Shown here: piece by piece, positions 20,541 to 32,785 of the stretch
How positions within the stretch are numbered: position 1 is the stretch's first letter
How the letters are laid out: each line of letters begins with the position of its first letter
Assembly (NCBI GenBank): GCA_007115705.1
Contig: QXEO01000821.1
Span: forward strand, 794,884 to 858,883
DNA: 64,000 nucleotides
Reading direction: 5' to 3'
Source of the DNA: Dactylis glomerata
Taxonomy: Eukaryota; Streptophyta; Magnoliopsida; Poales; Poaceae
Translations under genes and position numbers: made by a program
The notes under the pieces: model-generated
Databases searched by the model: none
The model's input: the letters and a program-made list of their open reading frames with translations, nothing else
What the model was told of the DNA's origin: nothing

Positions 20541-22650
20541 AGAGAGATTATTATTTTGAAGCTGGACTTTGAAAAGGCATTTGATATGGTGGAATATGAA
20601 TCTATTTTGCTTGTTATGAAGCATATGGGCTTTGGTGATAAGTGGCTTGCTTTGATTAAGGCCATTCTTTCATCAGCATCTACCTCTGTTATACTGAATG
20701 GTGTGCCTAGTAAAAATATAATCTGCAAGAGAGGAGTTAGGTAGGGAGACCAACTTTCTCCAATCCGATTTGTTGCTACAGCTGAATTATTGCAAATTGA
20801 TGTTAATAATGCTTGGCAACAAGGTCTTATCAGTCTTCCCATTGAGAATTCATTTGGTCAAAATTTCCTTATCTTACAGTATGCAAATGATACCTTGTTA
20901 ATTATGCCTGCTAATGAAGAGCAATTGCATAATTTAAAGGTTGTTTTGCAAAACTTGACAAGGTCTACTGGGCTCAAAATCAACTTCCACAAATCTTTCG
21001 TGGTGCCTATAAATATTTCCCAGGAAAGGTGTCATGAGCTTGCTAATGCTTTTGGTTGCAAAACTGAAGCTCTGCCATTTACCTATCTAGGTCTGCCGCT
21101 GGGATCTACTAGACCAAAAGTAGATGATTTGATACCTATCATTTGCAGGGTTGACAAAAAACTGGCAGGAATTGCCAACATGCTTGCTTACAGTTCAAGA
21201 CTTGTCACTATTAAAGATGTCATTGCTGCTATACCAAATCATGCCATGTGTGCAATGAAAATACCCTTCACATGTCTTGATCATGTTGATGGGGCTGCTA
21301 GGAATTTTCTCTGGTATGGGAAGGACATTAATAAAAGTGGGAAATGCTTGGTCAAATGGGATAAGGTTTGTTTGTCCAAAAAATCTGGTGGTCTAGGGTT
21401 TATTAAGTTGAGAGATCAGAATAAAGCTCTTATGATCAAAATCTTCATAAGTTTTATAACAAAGCTGATATTCCATGGGTCAACCTAGTATGGAGGGCAC
21501 ACTATTGCAATGGTGAGTTACCTGATGAAGATCACCTTAAAGGATCTTTCTGGTGGAAAGATTGTCTTTCATTCAACAAGGAATTCAAAGAGATTTTTAA
21601 ATGCAAACCAGTTGAAGGTGATTCCATATTGTTCTGGCATGACATTTTGGCACAATGACACTCCTCTGAAAAATAGTTTCCCTCAACTTTTTCTTTTGCA
21701 AAATTCAAGAGGATCACTCTCCAAAAAGTTTTTCAACAGAGCCAGTCTGACATTTATGAGATTTTCAATCTTCCACTGTCTATGATTGCTGTTGAGCAAT
21801 GTAACAGTATGATTGACATTATTCAGTCAGTCTCCCAGGATAATAATGATGTGTTTTCTGACCTATGGTATTTTCCTTGACATAGTGGTAAATATCCTAC
21901 AAGAAAGGTATACCTTAAATTAACTGAGTCAGATACTGCTCCTCCACCATATAAATGGATTTGGAAATCATGCTGCCTCCCCAAGCAAAAGTTCTTCTTC
22001 TGGGTCCTGCTACAGGACAGACTTAATACCAGGAATCTCCTAATCTGGAAGAATTTCCACATTGACTCAAAATTCTGTATATTATGTGATGATCAAGTGG
22101 AGGAAACAATGATGTATTTATTTTTTGAATGCGACTTCAGCCAAACCTTCTGATGGAAGATTGGTGAAGAATGGAACCTGGACTTTGACTTGATCAATAT
22201 GATCATTGATGCCAAAAACAGGTCTTCCAATCAGTTTTTTCAAAGAGGCCATGATGTGTGGATGCTGGAGCCTTTGGAACGAAAGAAATGGTATCATTTT
22301 TGAGGGGAAGCATAGAGACCTGAACCACTTTTATTCATTCTTTAAAGCATCCGTGGGTATGATTAGACATAGGATTAAGCCCAGTCTTAAGGAGGGAATG
22401 CAAAACTGGCTTGACACTCTGAAATTTACTTTTCAGCTAACACTTTGTACATATATCTTCTTTTATAAAAAAAATGAAAAATGGCACAGTGGGGGCCTTC
22501 CCCACTGTTTATGTGTAAAAAAATCAGTGGGAAATAAAAGAAAGAACAGCAATGAAAATATTTTCTATCAAACTATAAATATTATGAAGACGGACCAGTC
22601 CGATTGCAATCTTATAGTTAATTAAATAGATAGATAGATAGATATAAAAT
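20541..22650 (+). mobile_element. 5'-truncated LINE (non-LTR retrotransposon) with decayed reverse transcriptase
   Basis: The RT domain begins in mid-protein (KLDFEKAFD). It continues through GVR-stop-GDQLSP (TAG at 20742-20744), the active-site box YANDT at 20880-20894 (first Asp changed to Asn), and TYLGLPLGS. A frameshift near 21445 follows, then a C-terminal zinc-binding region (KWIWKSCCLPKQKFFFW, then CILCDD) of the zf-RVT type between about 21940 and 22160, with further stops. The 5' part (endonuclease) is absent. The 3' end is a short TAGA repeat at 22626-22646. No target duplication was found. Inactive fossil. Confidence 0.85.
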
Positions 22651-23034
22651 TTCCACAACTCTCAGTTATTTTTAACACAATGCATAAATCTATGTTCGAA
22701 ACTCCATATATTTACAATGAAAAAGGAAATGAGAGTAAACTGATATTGTTATAAGATAGGAAATATGTACTTAATTTTTTTAACGTATTAAAGAGGATGC
22801 CCTCGGCGAGAGCCACCGTGCTAGTTTGAGTAATAAAGAGTCCATCTATGAAAGTAACTAGGTAAGGAAGAAATTTAGACGTACATAAACTTGCTTGTTG
22901 CTGAAGTATTGAAATTCGAAGTACATAAACTTGCTCGGTCGAATGAACTGGTTGTTGACCACTCGAATTTTACTTACTCCATAGGCAGTATTATTTCTGG
23001 TGTACCCCATATAGGCAGGGCAATTTACGAGCGG
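22651..23034. other. Space between LINE and host gene (probable 3' UTR of the ligase gene)
   Basis: AT-rich with no reading frame. GTACATAAACTTGCT occurs twice (about 22880 and 22921). On the minus strand this is directly downstream of the ligase stop codon and is the probable 3' UTR. No confident polyadenylation signal was chosen. Confidence 0.4.
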
Positions 23035-24789
23035 TCAAAGCCTAGATCTCGATCCGAAGCGCGCGCTGAGACTGAGCGCGCGTGCCCTCTCGCGCAACTG
23101 AAGCTTCTGTACCTTTCCCGTGGAGCTCTTTGGCAGCTCATCCACGAACACCACCTTCTTGGGCACCATGAAGTGTGCCATCTTGTTCCGGCAGAAGGAG
23201 ACCAGCACCTTCTCCTTGGGCAGTTCATCGCTGCTGGCTTCCTTGAGCGACACAAAGGCGCATGGCGTCTCGCCCCAGTAGGGGTGCGGCATGGCCACCA
23301 CGGCCGCCTCCCGCACAGCTGGGTGTGCGTACAACACCGACTCAACGTCGACGCTGCTTATGTTCTCGCCTCCGGAGATGATCACGTCCTTGGACCTGTC
23401 CTTGATCTCAACGTACCCATTCGGGTGTACGACGCCTACGTCCCCGGTCAAGAACCAGCCCTCACGGAACGATCCCTCCGTGGCATCGGCGTTTTTGAAG
23501 TAACCCTTCATGACGTTGCTGCCGCGCAGCACTATCTCACCCATTGTGGTGCCGTCCCTGGGCACGCTCAACATGGTTTTCAGGTCCTTGACGTCGGTGT
23601 CAGCTAGCGAGAGCGCGCTCACACCCTGGCGAGCCTTGAGGCGTGCGCGCTCAGAAGGCGGCAACGCGTCCCACTTGGGGCGCCACTCGCAGACCATAGC
23701 TACGCCGGTGGCCTCCGTCATGCCATATGCGTGCGTGACCCTGAATCCGAGCTGCTCGACGCGCTGGAGGAGCGCGGCTGGTGGCGGGGCGCCCCCCGTG
23801 AGCACCTCTACGGGGCGGCGCAACGGGCCTTGGTCACGGCTGGCCTCTATGAGGATGTTGAAGAGTACCGGGGCCGCACAGAGATGGGTCACGCCATGGG
23901 TGGCTATGGCCGTGTAAATGCTAACGCCGGTGGGCGCACGGATGCAGACGTTGGTGCCACCGCACGCTGCTATGCCCCACGTGAAGCCCCACCCGTTGCA
24001 GTGGAACATGGGGAGCGACCACAGGTAGACGGGCTCGTGCCCGACGCCCCATTGCAGCAGGAGGCACAGGGTGTTAAGGTACGCGCCCCGGTGGCTGTAC
24101 ACCACGCCCTTTGGCGCCGCCGTCGTGCCGGAGGTGTAGTTGAGGGTGATAGAGTCCCACTCGTCGCCCACGTCGTGTGGCTGGTGCGGCACCAGGTCGC
24201 CACGCGCCACCAGCTGTTCGTACTCGAGGGCGGCGCCGGCTATACGTGCACCTGTCGGCTTATCAATGTCGTCGATCACGACGAGTATGGGCCGTTGCTC
24301 GCTGCCTTTTGTCGCCTCGGTTGCGACGCGGATGTACTGGTAATCCACGAAAAGGACCTTGGGCTGTGCATGCTTGATGATGGTAGACACGTTCCCGGTG
24401 TCCAGTAGAGTGTTGATGGCGTTGAGAACCCCGCCGACCATTGGCACGCCGAAATGCATCTCGTACAACGCCGGCGTGTTGGGTGCAAGGACGGACACCT
24501 ATGTTAGCAACATACAAAAGTTAACCGAGGAAGGTATGCGAGGACTGTGTTCTATGGCAATAATGAAATGGGATCTCACATACGGGCATACCACATCATT
24601 CTTTGAAATGCCCATCTGCTGAAGAGCGGCGGCGAGGCGGCAGCAACGGTTGTACGTCTGCTGCCAGGTGAAGGTGGTGTCGCCGTAGACAAGCGAGGTA
24701 CGGTCGGCGTAGACGGAGGCGGCCCTCGTCAGGAAGGTAATGGGACTCAGCGGAACGTAGTTACCATTGCGCTTAGGCAAGCTATCCAT
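23035..24789 (-). CDS. Peroxisomal acyl-activating enzyme (AMP-forming acyl-CoA ligase), two exons, intact
   Basis: Exon 1 is 24592-24789 (ATG at 24789) and exon 2 is 23035-24498. The 93-base intron has GT...AG ends and falls in phase 0. The protein is 553 residues, the usual length. The ATP/AMP-binding loop reads YTSGTTAAPKGVVYSHRG. Further motifs are YGMTEATG, WFLTGDVG, KDRSKDVIISGGENIS and, near the C-terminus, KSSTGKVQK with the lysine expected to take part in adenylation. The protein ends in Ser-Arg-Leu, a type 1 peroxisomal targeting signal. The reaction is activation of a carboxylic acid with ATP and CoA. The nearest plant relatives by motif are the AAE1-like, short-chain or aromatic acyl-activating enzymes; the substrate cannot be read from sequence. 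GC-rich coding with few introns is typical of grasses. No break is seen. It is the only clear host gene here and lies between a LINE and a CACTA-split MITE. Confidence 0.93.
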
Positions 24790-24909
24790 GTCCTACAAAC
24801 GCTTGGCTTCTTAGCTACTATCCTGGCGGATAAGTATGGCCCTGATCGACCGATTTGTGTATTTGTGCAGCGGAGTGCAAATCACAGGTCGTATCTATAG
24901 CGATTCTCC

Positions 24910-24917
24910 ATTTATAA
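24910..24917 (-). promoter_or_regulatory. Probable TATA box of the acyl-activating enzyme gene
   Basis: The minus strand reads TTATAAAT about 121 bases upstream of the start codon. The MITE begins only about 80 bases further upstream, so the distal promoter has been displaced by transposon sequence. Confidence 0.4.
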
Positions 24918-24993
24918 GATATATTTTCTATGACTTTTCACCGTTAGGTTTCCTGGGAGCGATGCCTCTCCGTGGCCTCGGTTAGGTGTTAAA

Positions 24994-25025
24994 TACTATT
25001 CCCTCCTCTCCAAAATGTAAGACGT
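24994..25025. mobile_element. Stowaway-like MITE, left part (interrupted by CACTA-1)
   Basis: TACTATTCCCTCC followed by TCCAAAATGTAAGACGT resembles the Stowaway end (CTCCCTCC...AAAAT.TAAG.CGT). Its partner is 33448-33677, which ends GACGTCCTAAATTTTGATAC then GCGGGAGTA. TA target duplications fit both ends. Confidence 0.65.
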
Positions 25026-25041
25026 CACTACCGGAAAAAGA

Positions 25042-25400
25042 TAGGCTGCCGTGCATCCTATCTATGCCGTGCGTTACCGCATGGCAAAGATAGCTTTGCC
25101 GTGTAGTCAAGCAAACACGCATGGCAAAGAACGAAAGCACGGCAAAATCGACGAAACACGCACGGCAATGAAGCACGCATGGCAAAGACCTCACAAAACC
25201 CACGGCAAAGATCCAACGCACGGCAACAAGGGAAGGCAGCCCACGGCAAAGAAAAGTAGCACGGCAAAGGTGCCCAGCCTTGCCGTGCATACACTCTATG
25301 CCTTGCGTGCTGGCACAGCGCATGGCAAAGGGAGCCTTTGCCGTGCGTCTTGATGTTGTGCACGGCAAAGGAGCCGTGCGGTCAATCCTTTGCCGTGCGC
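25042..25400. repeat. CACTA-1 left subterminal array
   Basis: CACGGCAAAG/CTTTGCCGTG and close variants (CATGGCAAAG) occur about every 15-25 bases in both orientations. In En/Spm-type elements such motifs bind the element-encoded protein. Confidence 0.85.
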
Positions 25401-25691
25401 AATATAGGTTTTTCATTTTTTTTCTTCCATTTTATTCTTTTTAATACTTATGTTTATTTTTCAATTAGTTTTATATTTTGTTGACTATTTATTAGTATTA
25501 CGTAAGACAATGTGTATATATCCATGCAGAGATTCAGGTTGACTATTTGTTAGTGTTACTTAAGACAATGTGTATATATCCACCTAGTAGAGATTCAGGT
25601 TGATGCATGCGTAAAAAAATAAAAATATGATATATTTAATTCCGATTTGATATAAATGCTATGTTTCATCTGTTTTGGTGCTGATTAGAGG

Positions 25692-28600
25692 ATGGATAAT
25701 CGTGACTGGATGTACGATGGCAGAATCAGTCAGTGGGATTATACTGAGGAATGGGGACACAAGACCGAGCAGTTTGTCGACAGGGTGTTTGACATCCCTA
25801 GCAGACCTAGAACAGTTTGGTGCCCTTGTAGTAAGTGCACTAACGGAAAGTCACAGGACAAGGAAACTATGAGTACTCACCTACTCATGTTTGGGTTCAC
25901 ATCGTCCTACAAGACTTGGACTTTCCATGGAGAAAAGGCAAAGAAACGTGCTAGGAAGGAGGTGCGACAGATTCAACCCAGGGGAGAATATGATACTGGG
26001 TTTGATCGGTGCTTAGAAAACTTGGCTAATGGTAATGTGCCTGAAAGCCCTCATGTAGAGGCGGAGACACCTCAGGATGCGGAGACAGCTGAGGAGCCAG
26101 AGGAAAACACAAAGCAGTATTATGAGGCTCTGTTTGCTTCGCAGAAACCCCTGCATGAAAATACAGAGGTTACCCAACTAGATGCCATCGCTCGCCTTAT
26201 GGCCTTTAAGTGCCACAGGAACTTGTGCAGAGATGGGTTCGATGAACTTCTGGTCGTCATTGGCAGCATTCTGCCGAAAGGGCACCTCTTGCCGAAAAAC
26301 TTCTACTATTCGACCAAATTGCTCAGTGACCTTAAGATGTCATGTCAGCAGATACACGCTTGTCCAAAGGGATGCATGCTATTCAGAGGGGAGCATGCAG
26401 ACACAAATTATTGCATCAAATGTAAATCCTCTAGGTACTTTGAGGTTGACCCCAATGGTGATGGTCAGAAGAGGCAGACCACGATTGCCAAGAATATCCT
26501 CCGCTATCTTCCAGTTCTACCAAGGATCCAGCGGCTCTTCATGACCGAGGATACTGCCCAGCAGATGAGGTGGGCCATAGAAGGAAACAGATACACCGAC
26601 AAGATGATACATCCGTCAGATGGTAGTGCATGGAAGAACTTTGTCACGAAATATCCGCTAAAAGCCGGTGACCCAAGGAGCGTAGCAATTGCGATATCAA
26701 CCGATGGGTTCAATCCATATGGCATGTCGGCTGCAGTATACAGTTGTTGGCCAGTGTTTGTTATTCCCCTGAACCTCCCCCCTGGTGTCTGCATGAGATC
26801 AGAGAACATGTTTGTGTCAATGATAATCCCAGGGCTGAAATACCCGGGTAAGAACATGAATGTGTACCTGGAACCGCTGGTGGATGACTTGCTTCGTGGC
26901 TGGGAAGGTCGCGGGATCCGAACATATGACGCATCAAAGAAGGAGTACTTCGATATGTATGTCTGGTACCACACGTCCATGGATGACCTGCCAGCACGTG
27001 CTTTGTTCTGCGGGTGGTGTACACATGGGAAGTGGCCTTGCCCAGAGTGCAGGCAGGCTGTGACTTTCTTCTGGCTCGACAAGGGAGGCAAGTATTCCTG
27101 TTTTGATGAAGCTCGACAGTTCCTTGAGCAGAGTCATGAATACAGGAGTGATGTAAAGAGTTTCAGGAAAGGCCGTGTTGTGCATGACCCGAAGCCAATT
27201 ATGAAGTCCGGAACGGAAATCAAGGCCGAGTTAGATGCTCTTCAGCCTAGGCCTGATGGGAATGGTTTCTTGGGATATGGGGAGACACACCAATGGACTC
27301 ACAAGCCATGCTTATGGAAGCTCCCTTACTTTGAGGATCTCGAGCTCCCGCATAACATTGATACAATGCACACCGAGAAGAATATCAGCGATGCCATTTG
27401 GAGCACCATGATGGACACTGAGAAGATGAAGGATAACATAAAGGCTCGAATTGATCAAGAGAAATGGTGCGATAGGTAAAATTTGAACATGCAGCCACCT
27501 CATGGTGCTAAAAAAATTTGGACTAAGCGACAAGCTCCGTTCTGCCTTACAAAGGCCCAAAGAAGAGAGGTATTCATGTGGATGAAGGACTCTTTGTTTT
27601 TCCCTGATGGGTTCGCAGCCAACTGGATGAGGGGTGTGAACATGGAAACGTTGCGAGTACAAGGACTCAAGAGTCATGACTACCACATATGGCTTTAGCG
27701 GATAATGCCGGTGATGATTCGAGGCTTTGTCCCTGAGCAGACTTGGCGATTGCTGTCAAGGTTGAGCTTTTTCTTCCACCAGATTTGTGCTAGGGAGTTA
27801 GACACTAAAGTGTTTGAGAAGCTGGATAAAGAGGCACCCGTTTTGCTTTGCGATCTAGAGAAGATCTTTCCTCCAGGGTTCTTTAATCCGATGCAACATA
27901 TGATCTTGCACCTCGCGGCCGAATGTTTAAAGGGGGGGCTGAATTGGGCCCGTTGGCAGTATCCGCCCGAGAGGGAAACACAAAAGCTTCGTCAAATGAC
28001 AGGCAATAAATGCAAGATCGAAGCATCCATATCCGCGGCAGTCCTTAACGTGGAGGTGGCAAACTTTACCACTAAGCACTATGATCCCAACATTCCCACA
28101 AAGCACAACCCGGTCGTCCATTACAATGCCGCCAGCAATGAAGATGTACCCAAGCTTAGCATATTCATAGGGCTTGGTGGCAAGTCAAGTGGCACGAAGC
28201 CGTACCAAACAAACCAACATGAGCGGGCCTTCATCCACTCGTATGTCTTGAACACCATGGTGGAAGTGAAGCCGTATATCAAGTAAGTGCTAACCATTTA
28301 GTTATTCGCAAACATGCACGGCCTTGAACATGCACTCATGTGTTTGTTGCAAACTCTTCCTCTTTTCATCAGTATAGACAATTCACGGATATCCATTGGA
28401 GGTATACCCACAGGGAGCCTACCCCGGAAGAATCCAAGCATATTTTTGATAAGGGCGGCGGTTTCGGTTTCAGTAGCTAGTTCTATGCTTTGGTACTATT
28501 CTATCCTAATTTCCTTGCGCCGCCGACATTTATCGGGCATTTCTCGTTCTAAACTTCTCGTGCTAAACTTGTAGGCAAGAACTGACAAAGAGATGAAGCC

Positions 28601-29402
28601 AGAGCTAAGAAAAATTGCTAGGGGCTTTAACCATTCCGTCTACATGTTCAACTCTTATGATGTGAACGGGTATCGCTTTCAGACCCATAAATACACAACA
28701 AGCCGGCCCAACGCGAAGACAATAAATAGCGGGGTGGTATGTCAAGGTGATGATGGACTCCATTACTATGGAAGAGTCGAGGGTATATACGAGCTGAATT
28801 ACGGGTTTGACAAAGGGCTAAATCCCATCGTATTCAAATGCCATTGGTTTGACCCACGTCGGGTGAGACGGGATCCTGAAATTGGGTTGGTCGAGGTTGA
28901 AAGAAGCTCTGTTTATAAGGGAGAGGATGTGTATATTTTGGCTACCCAGGCCTTTCAAGTATCCTATCTCCCGTACGCGTGCAAAAACCCGGCGAAACGT
29001 CTACAGGGATGGGATGTTGTGTTGACGGTACCTTCACGCAATAGGCCGCCCCCGCCAAACAAGGATGATTACCACCGCGTAGACCCCTCAACATCGAATG
29101 TCGACTTTTATCAAGAAGAAGGGCTCCCCGGTCATTTCACTATCGGCTTGCCGGCTGTTGATGACATGGTCATAGATGATGAACAAGAAGATGCAGGCAT
29201 GGAGGAAGACAATGCAGAACATGAAGCTGAGGATGTTTGTGCCCCCGAAGACTTGAGGTTGCTCGAGGCGTTCAAAGCAGGCCTTGACCTCGGTGAAAAT
29301 GGACCACCTCCAGGTTTCATTGATGATTATTGGTTCGCTGAGCCTGATGGCGATGATGAAACATGTGGTCCAATTATGGATGTCGAGCCTGATGGCTACT
29401 GA
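25692..29402 (+). pseudogene. CACTA-1 gene 1: TNP2-like transposase
   Basis: The start is ATG 25692, right after a splice-acceptor-like ATTAG. Exon 1 (25692-28282) begins with a transposase-associated N-terminal domain (WMYDGR, VWCPCSKC). The transposase_21/TNP2 core follows (HACPKGCMLFRG, STDGFNPYGMSAAVYSCWPV, NIDTMHTEKNISDAIW), then a DUF4218-type segment (SHDYHIWL to about 27920). It is broken by in-frame TAA at 27477-27479 and TAG at 27696-27698. A donor GTAAGT at 28283 leads to a short exon of about 100 bases at 28373-28472 (its phase could not be resolved). A last exon at 28575-29402 carries the DUF4216 domain (YYGRVEGIYELNYG, VFKCHWFDP) and an acidic tail. Function in the intact family: recognition and cleavage of the CACTA ends. 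Confidence 0.88.
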
Positions 29403-29666
29403 TCTATGTAGTAGTAATTGTGAGGCTAGACTATTTGTAATAACTCTGTGTAATAGTGATTTTCGAGCTAGTTTATTTGTATGAACTCCGTGCTATGTTT
29501 GTGAGAACTCTATATGCTATTTGTTGATTTTACTAATGTATCTTGTCCTCCATGCTTTCAGTAATATTCATCTACTTATAATCTATTTTTCTTTCAGTAA
29601 TATTCATCTTTTTATATTGCGTACTAATAAACCACTCTCTTCATTGTGTTTGCAGGTGATTGAAAC
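29403..29666 (+). other. Spacer between the two CACTA-1 genes
   Basis: AT-rich with no reading frame. It contains a repeated CAGTAATATTCATCT, and the last part (to GTTTGCAG at 29655) looks like the 3' end of a leader intron for the second gene. Confidence 0.4.
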
Positions 29667-29865
29667 ATGCTAAAAAAGGGCGGTTTTGTAAAGAAGCTCC
29701 AGGACTTGGCTGACGCTGTGAGGCCTTCGAGGTCTTCGAGGTCTTCGAGGCCTTCGAGTTCTTCGAGGCGGGCACCTCCTAGCCCCCCTCCCGAGCGTCG
29801 TGGAGCACGTAGGAAGAATGCGACGCGGGAAGCTAGCCCCCCTCCTCCTAGCCCTCCCGCAGCCG

Positions 29866-30004
29866 AGGAGGAGGATGAGGAGCACGGTGGTGGGGAGGAC
29901 GAGGAGCACGGTGGTGGGGAGGACGAGGAGCACGGTGGTGGGGAGGACGAGGAGCACGGTGGTGGGGAGGACGAGGAGGACGGTGGTGGGGAGGACGAGG
30001 AGGA
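29866..30004 (+). repeat. 24-bp minisatellite encoding an acidic octapeptide
   Basis: The unit GAGGACGAGGAGCACGGTGG (plus TGGG) is repeated four times in frame, followed by one or two variants with GAC for CAC. It encodes EDEEHGGG repeats in exon 1 of the accessory gene. Confidence 0.9.
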
Positions 30005-32084
30005 CCTCTCAGAGGATGAGGGGTTGGGGGGCTTACCATTTGAGCCTAACCCAAACCTAGTTTGGGAACCGCCGGAGGATGAGGGGTACATTGCACGTGA
30101 GGAGAGGCTACAGCCACGTGACAGGAAGCCATATCAGCGTGGGAAAACGCAGCTCCCAAAGCTAAAAACGTGGTCCAACAGCGATGTTGTTCTAGTGCCC
30201 ACTGGAAGGAGGTACATGCTACTTTTGACATTTCGTTATCGCAATTTTATCATTATCGAAATTTTTATGACATACATACTGATTTTGCTCTTTCATTGTG
30301 CAGGTCATTCAAGTTTGCCGACCCGACGAGGAAGCCGGCACGTGGCTACGCCAACATCCTTGGAGGCCTACTTAGGAAGTATTTCCCCGGGCTTGTCAAT
30401 CTCCCTAGTGGTTGCCGCGACGTAGCTTGGACTTGGTGGCACTACAGCTACGCGCCAGATCCTCATGGCAAGTACGAGAACATGCAGGAGGTGGTTGTAC
30501 ACAGGTTCTGGGTATGTGACTTCTGACTTTTTAGCATTCAAACACTCCTTAGTTGACAATAGTTGCACTAATGCCCCTTGTTTTATCTATGTGCATGCTT
30601 GCAGCAATACTTCAAGAGGGCTGAGGGTGAGGAACGTGCGTGCGATCATACCTTACACACGCTGGCTACGAGTAGGGTGACTGGGATGCACTACGAGGCA
30701 CGTGTTCAGTGCGTCCGCAACAGGCACGCCGACCGCAAAATTTGGATGTCTAAGGACGACGCTCGGGTGACGCACATGCAGCCGTGGCAGTACCGACAGG
30801 TATTTGCATTTATGTGTTTTTGATTTCTTTATCACCATATAGTTAATGTTGTAATAATGCGTGGGTCTATCTTATGTATGTAGAACCCTCCTCAGTACAT
30901 CGACAATGACGAAGCGTGCTTTCTGGCGATGGTCATGTGGTGGACATGCCCCCAGTACCTCCAGAAGCACGAGAAGGGCAAGCTATCGCGGGCAGAGATG
31001 CGAGGTGGATCACATGCCCTAGGCAGCCTCTCCCTCGCCCTTCACCTCCAGGAAGAGGTGAGCAAATGGTTCCTTCATTCTTTGGTTTCATGTTATACAT
31101 TGTTAACTCCACAAGGGTTTCCCACTTCACTTAATTGCATGTTGTCTTTTGCAGGAAACAAAGACAGGAGTGACGCCAAACAAATTTGCCTTCATTCGAA
31201 AGATGAAGACCAGGAAGACGCTGCATCCTGATACGGGGTCCATGTGGATCAATGAGCAAGCCGAGACCCAGTGTAACACGTATGTCTCGAAGTTCAAGTA
31301 GATACACGGTGAGAGCTCCCAGCCAGAGACCGAGGACTTTGACGTTGAGGCTACGGTGCTTGCGGGAGAAGGCATGAAGCATGGACGCCTATGGATTGGT
31401 GATGGGGTCGTCGACCCAAGGATCATTCCAGGTCTCCGCCAGGTCCGTCGTGGGCGTACGAGCGACCAGCCTCAGGTAGAGACACGTCCACGAGCTTCGG
31501 ATCTAGCGGTCGAGCGGTTACGGGTATGTTCTTTCTCGGTTCCTCTACGCTTCTTTACATGCTTTCCATTGCAATGTTAATGACTTCGCGACAACACAAC
31601 ATATGTGGAGATGCAAGAGCAGGCCCGACAGCGGGAAGAGGAGGCCCAGCAGCGGCAGGCGATTCTGGAGCAGCAGCTTAGTCGGCAGCTGCAGGCGATG
31701 CAGCAGATGGCCCAGCAGCTGGCCCAGCAACAGCAGATGATGAACTGGATTATGAACCAGTCCATTCTAGGTTCTCCACCGGGGAGTTTTCCTACTCCTC
31801 CTTTCGCCTTCTCGTGGGTAAGTGGTTAACTTAATATCTCCATCTTATTTTCTCGTGTCTTAGGTCTAATCCACACATCAAATGCAGCAACAACAGATGA
31901 ACATGCCGAACATGCCGCTCATCCAGCCACCGCCACTGCCCGAGCAGAGCCCGACAACACCTCACACCGTCAACAATCCCAACATCATCTGGAACCTGAC
32001 GCAGTTTCCATTTCCAGGTGAGTTCCCCTTCACTTGTGCCCAACAAGCTTCTAGGTTGTAGAATGCCATGACACTAGTGCCCAA

Positions 32085-32475
32085 TTTAGCCATTCCATGC
32101 CACCATGTTCAATATGCAAATTTTGAGCCATTACATGCCATCATGTTCAATTCTATATCAATATGCAAATTTGTAGCCATTACATGCCGCCATGTTCAAT
32201 TCCATTTCAATATGCAAATTTTTAGCCAATACATGCCACCACGTTCAATTCTATGTCAATATGCAAATTTTTAGCCATTACATGCCACCGTGTTCAATTT
32301 CATGTCAATATGCAAATTTTTAGCCATTACATGCCACCGTGTTCAATTCTATGTCGATATACAAATTTTTATCCATTACATGCCACCATGTTCAATTCCA
32401 TGTCAATATGCAAATTTTTAGTCATTACATGCCACCATGTTTAATTCTATGTCAATATGCAAATTTGTAGCCTAT
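32085..32475 (+). repeat. About 48-bp tandem repeat inside the last intron of CACTA-1 gene 2
   Basis: About eight units contain GCCATTACATGCCACCATG, then TTCAATTC and CAATATGCAAATTT. They fill most of the intron 32018-32520. Confidence 0.85.
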
Positions 32476-32624
32476 ATGCTCATCACTTGTTAAGAATGCT
32501 AATACTTGTTGAAAATGTAGGAGAAGGAACAAGCAATGGAGAAGAGCAAGGTTGACGACATTATGCACTTGTAATATGGACATAGACTTGTATCGACTCT
32601 AAGTACGGAGAAGGACCAAGCAAT

Positions 32625-32785
32625 GTTATATGCATGCATGTATGCATCGAATTGATATATTTGTGTGTTATATGCATGCATGTATGCATCGAATTGATAT
32701 GTTTGATGTATTTGTATGTTATATGTATGCATGTATGCATCGAATTGCTATGTATGATGTATTTGTGTGTTATATGCATGTATTG
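32625..32785 (+). repeat. TATGCATGCATGTATGCATC repeats in the 3' UTR region of CACTA-1 gene 2
   Basis: About four imperfect units of 40-50 bases (TATGCATGCATGTATGCATC, then GAATTGATATGTTTG) lie downstream of the accessory gene stop. They are palindrome-rich (TGCATGCA). Confidence 0.75.

Larger units (their letters stand above)
29667..32555 (+). pseudogene. CACTA-1 gene 2: plant transposase (Ptta/En-Spm type) accessory protein, one TAG
   Basis: Eight exons join in frame with GT-AG introns: 29667-30211, 30304-30511, 30605-30799, 30884-31057, 31155-31523, 31611-31817, 31888-32017, 32521-32555. The N-terminus is basic, Ser/Pro-rich, then an acidic repeat (EDEEHGGG). A conserved centre (PARGYANILGGLLRKYFPG, then WTWWHYSYAPD; CPQYLQKHEKGK, GGSHALGSLSLALHLQEE) resembles the Transposase_24 family. 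A Gln-rich coiled-coil-like C-terminus (exon 6) follows. The only break is TAG at 31299-31301 in exon 5. In En/Spm relatives the second gene product binds subterminal repeats and regulates transposition; that role is inferred here. Confidence 0.82.

Noticed and set aside
23731..24408. Plus-strand frames antisense to the acyl-activating enzyme
   Set aside because: High GC content in grass genes produces long antisense frames. The minus-strand protein has all family motifs.
25042..25400. Regular short repeats resembling a CRISPR array
   Set aside because: The repeats occur in both orientations with irregular spacing next to a CACTA end in a plant genome, so they are transposon subterminal motifs.
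29670..30091. Minus-strand Ser/Pro/Leu-rich frames opposite the acidic repeat
   Set aside because: Shadows of the 24-bp minisatellite in CACTA-1 gene 2.
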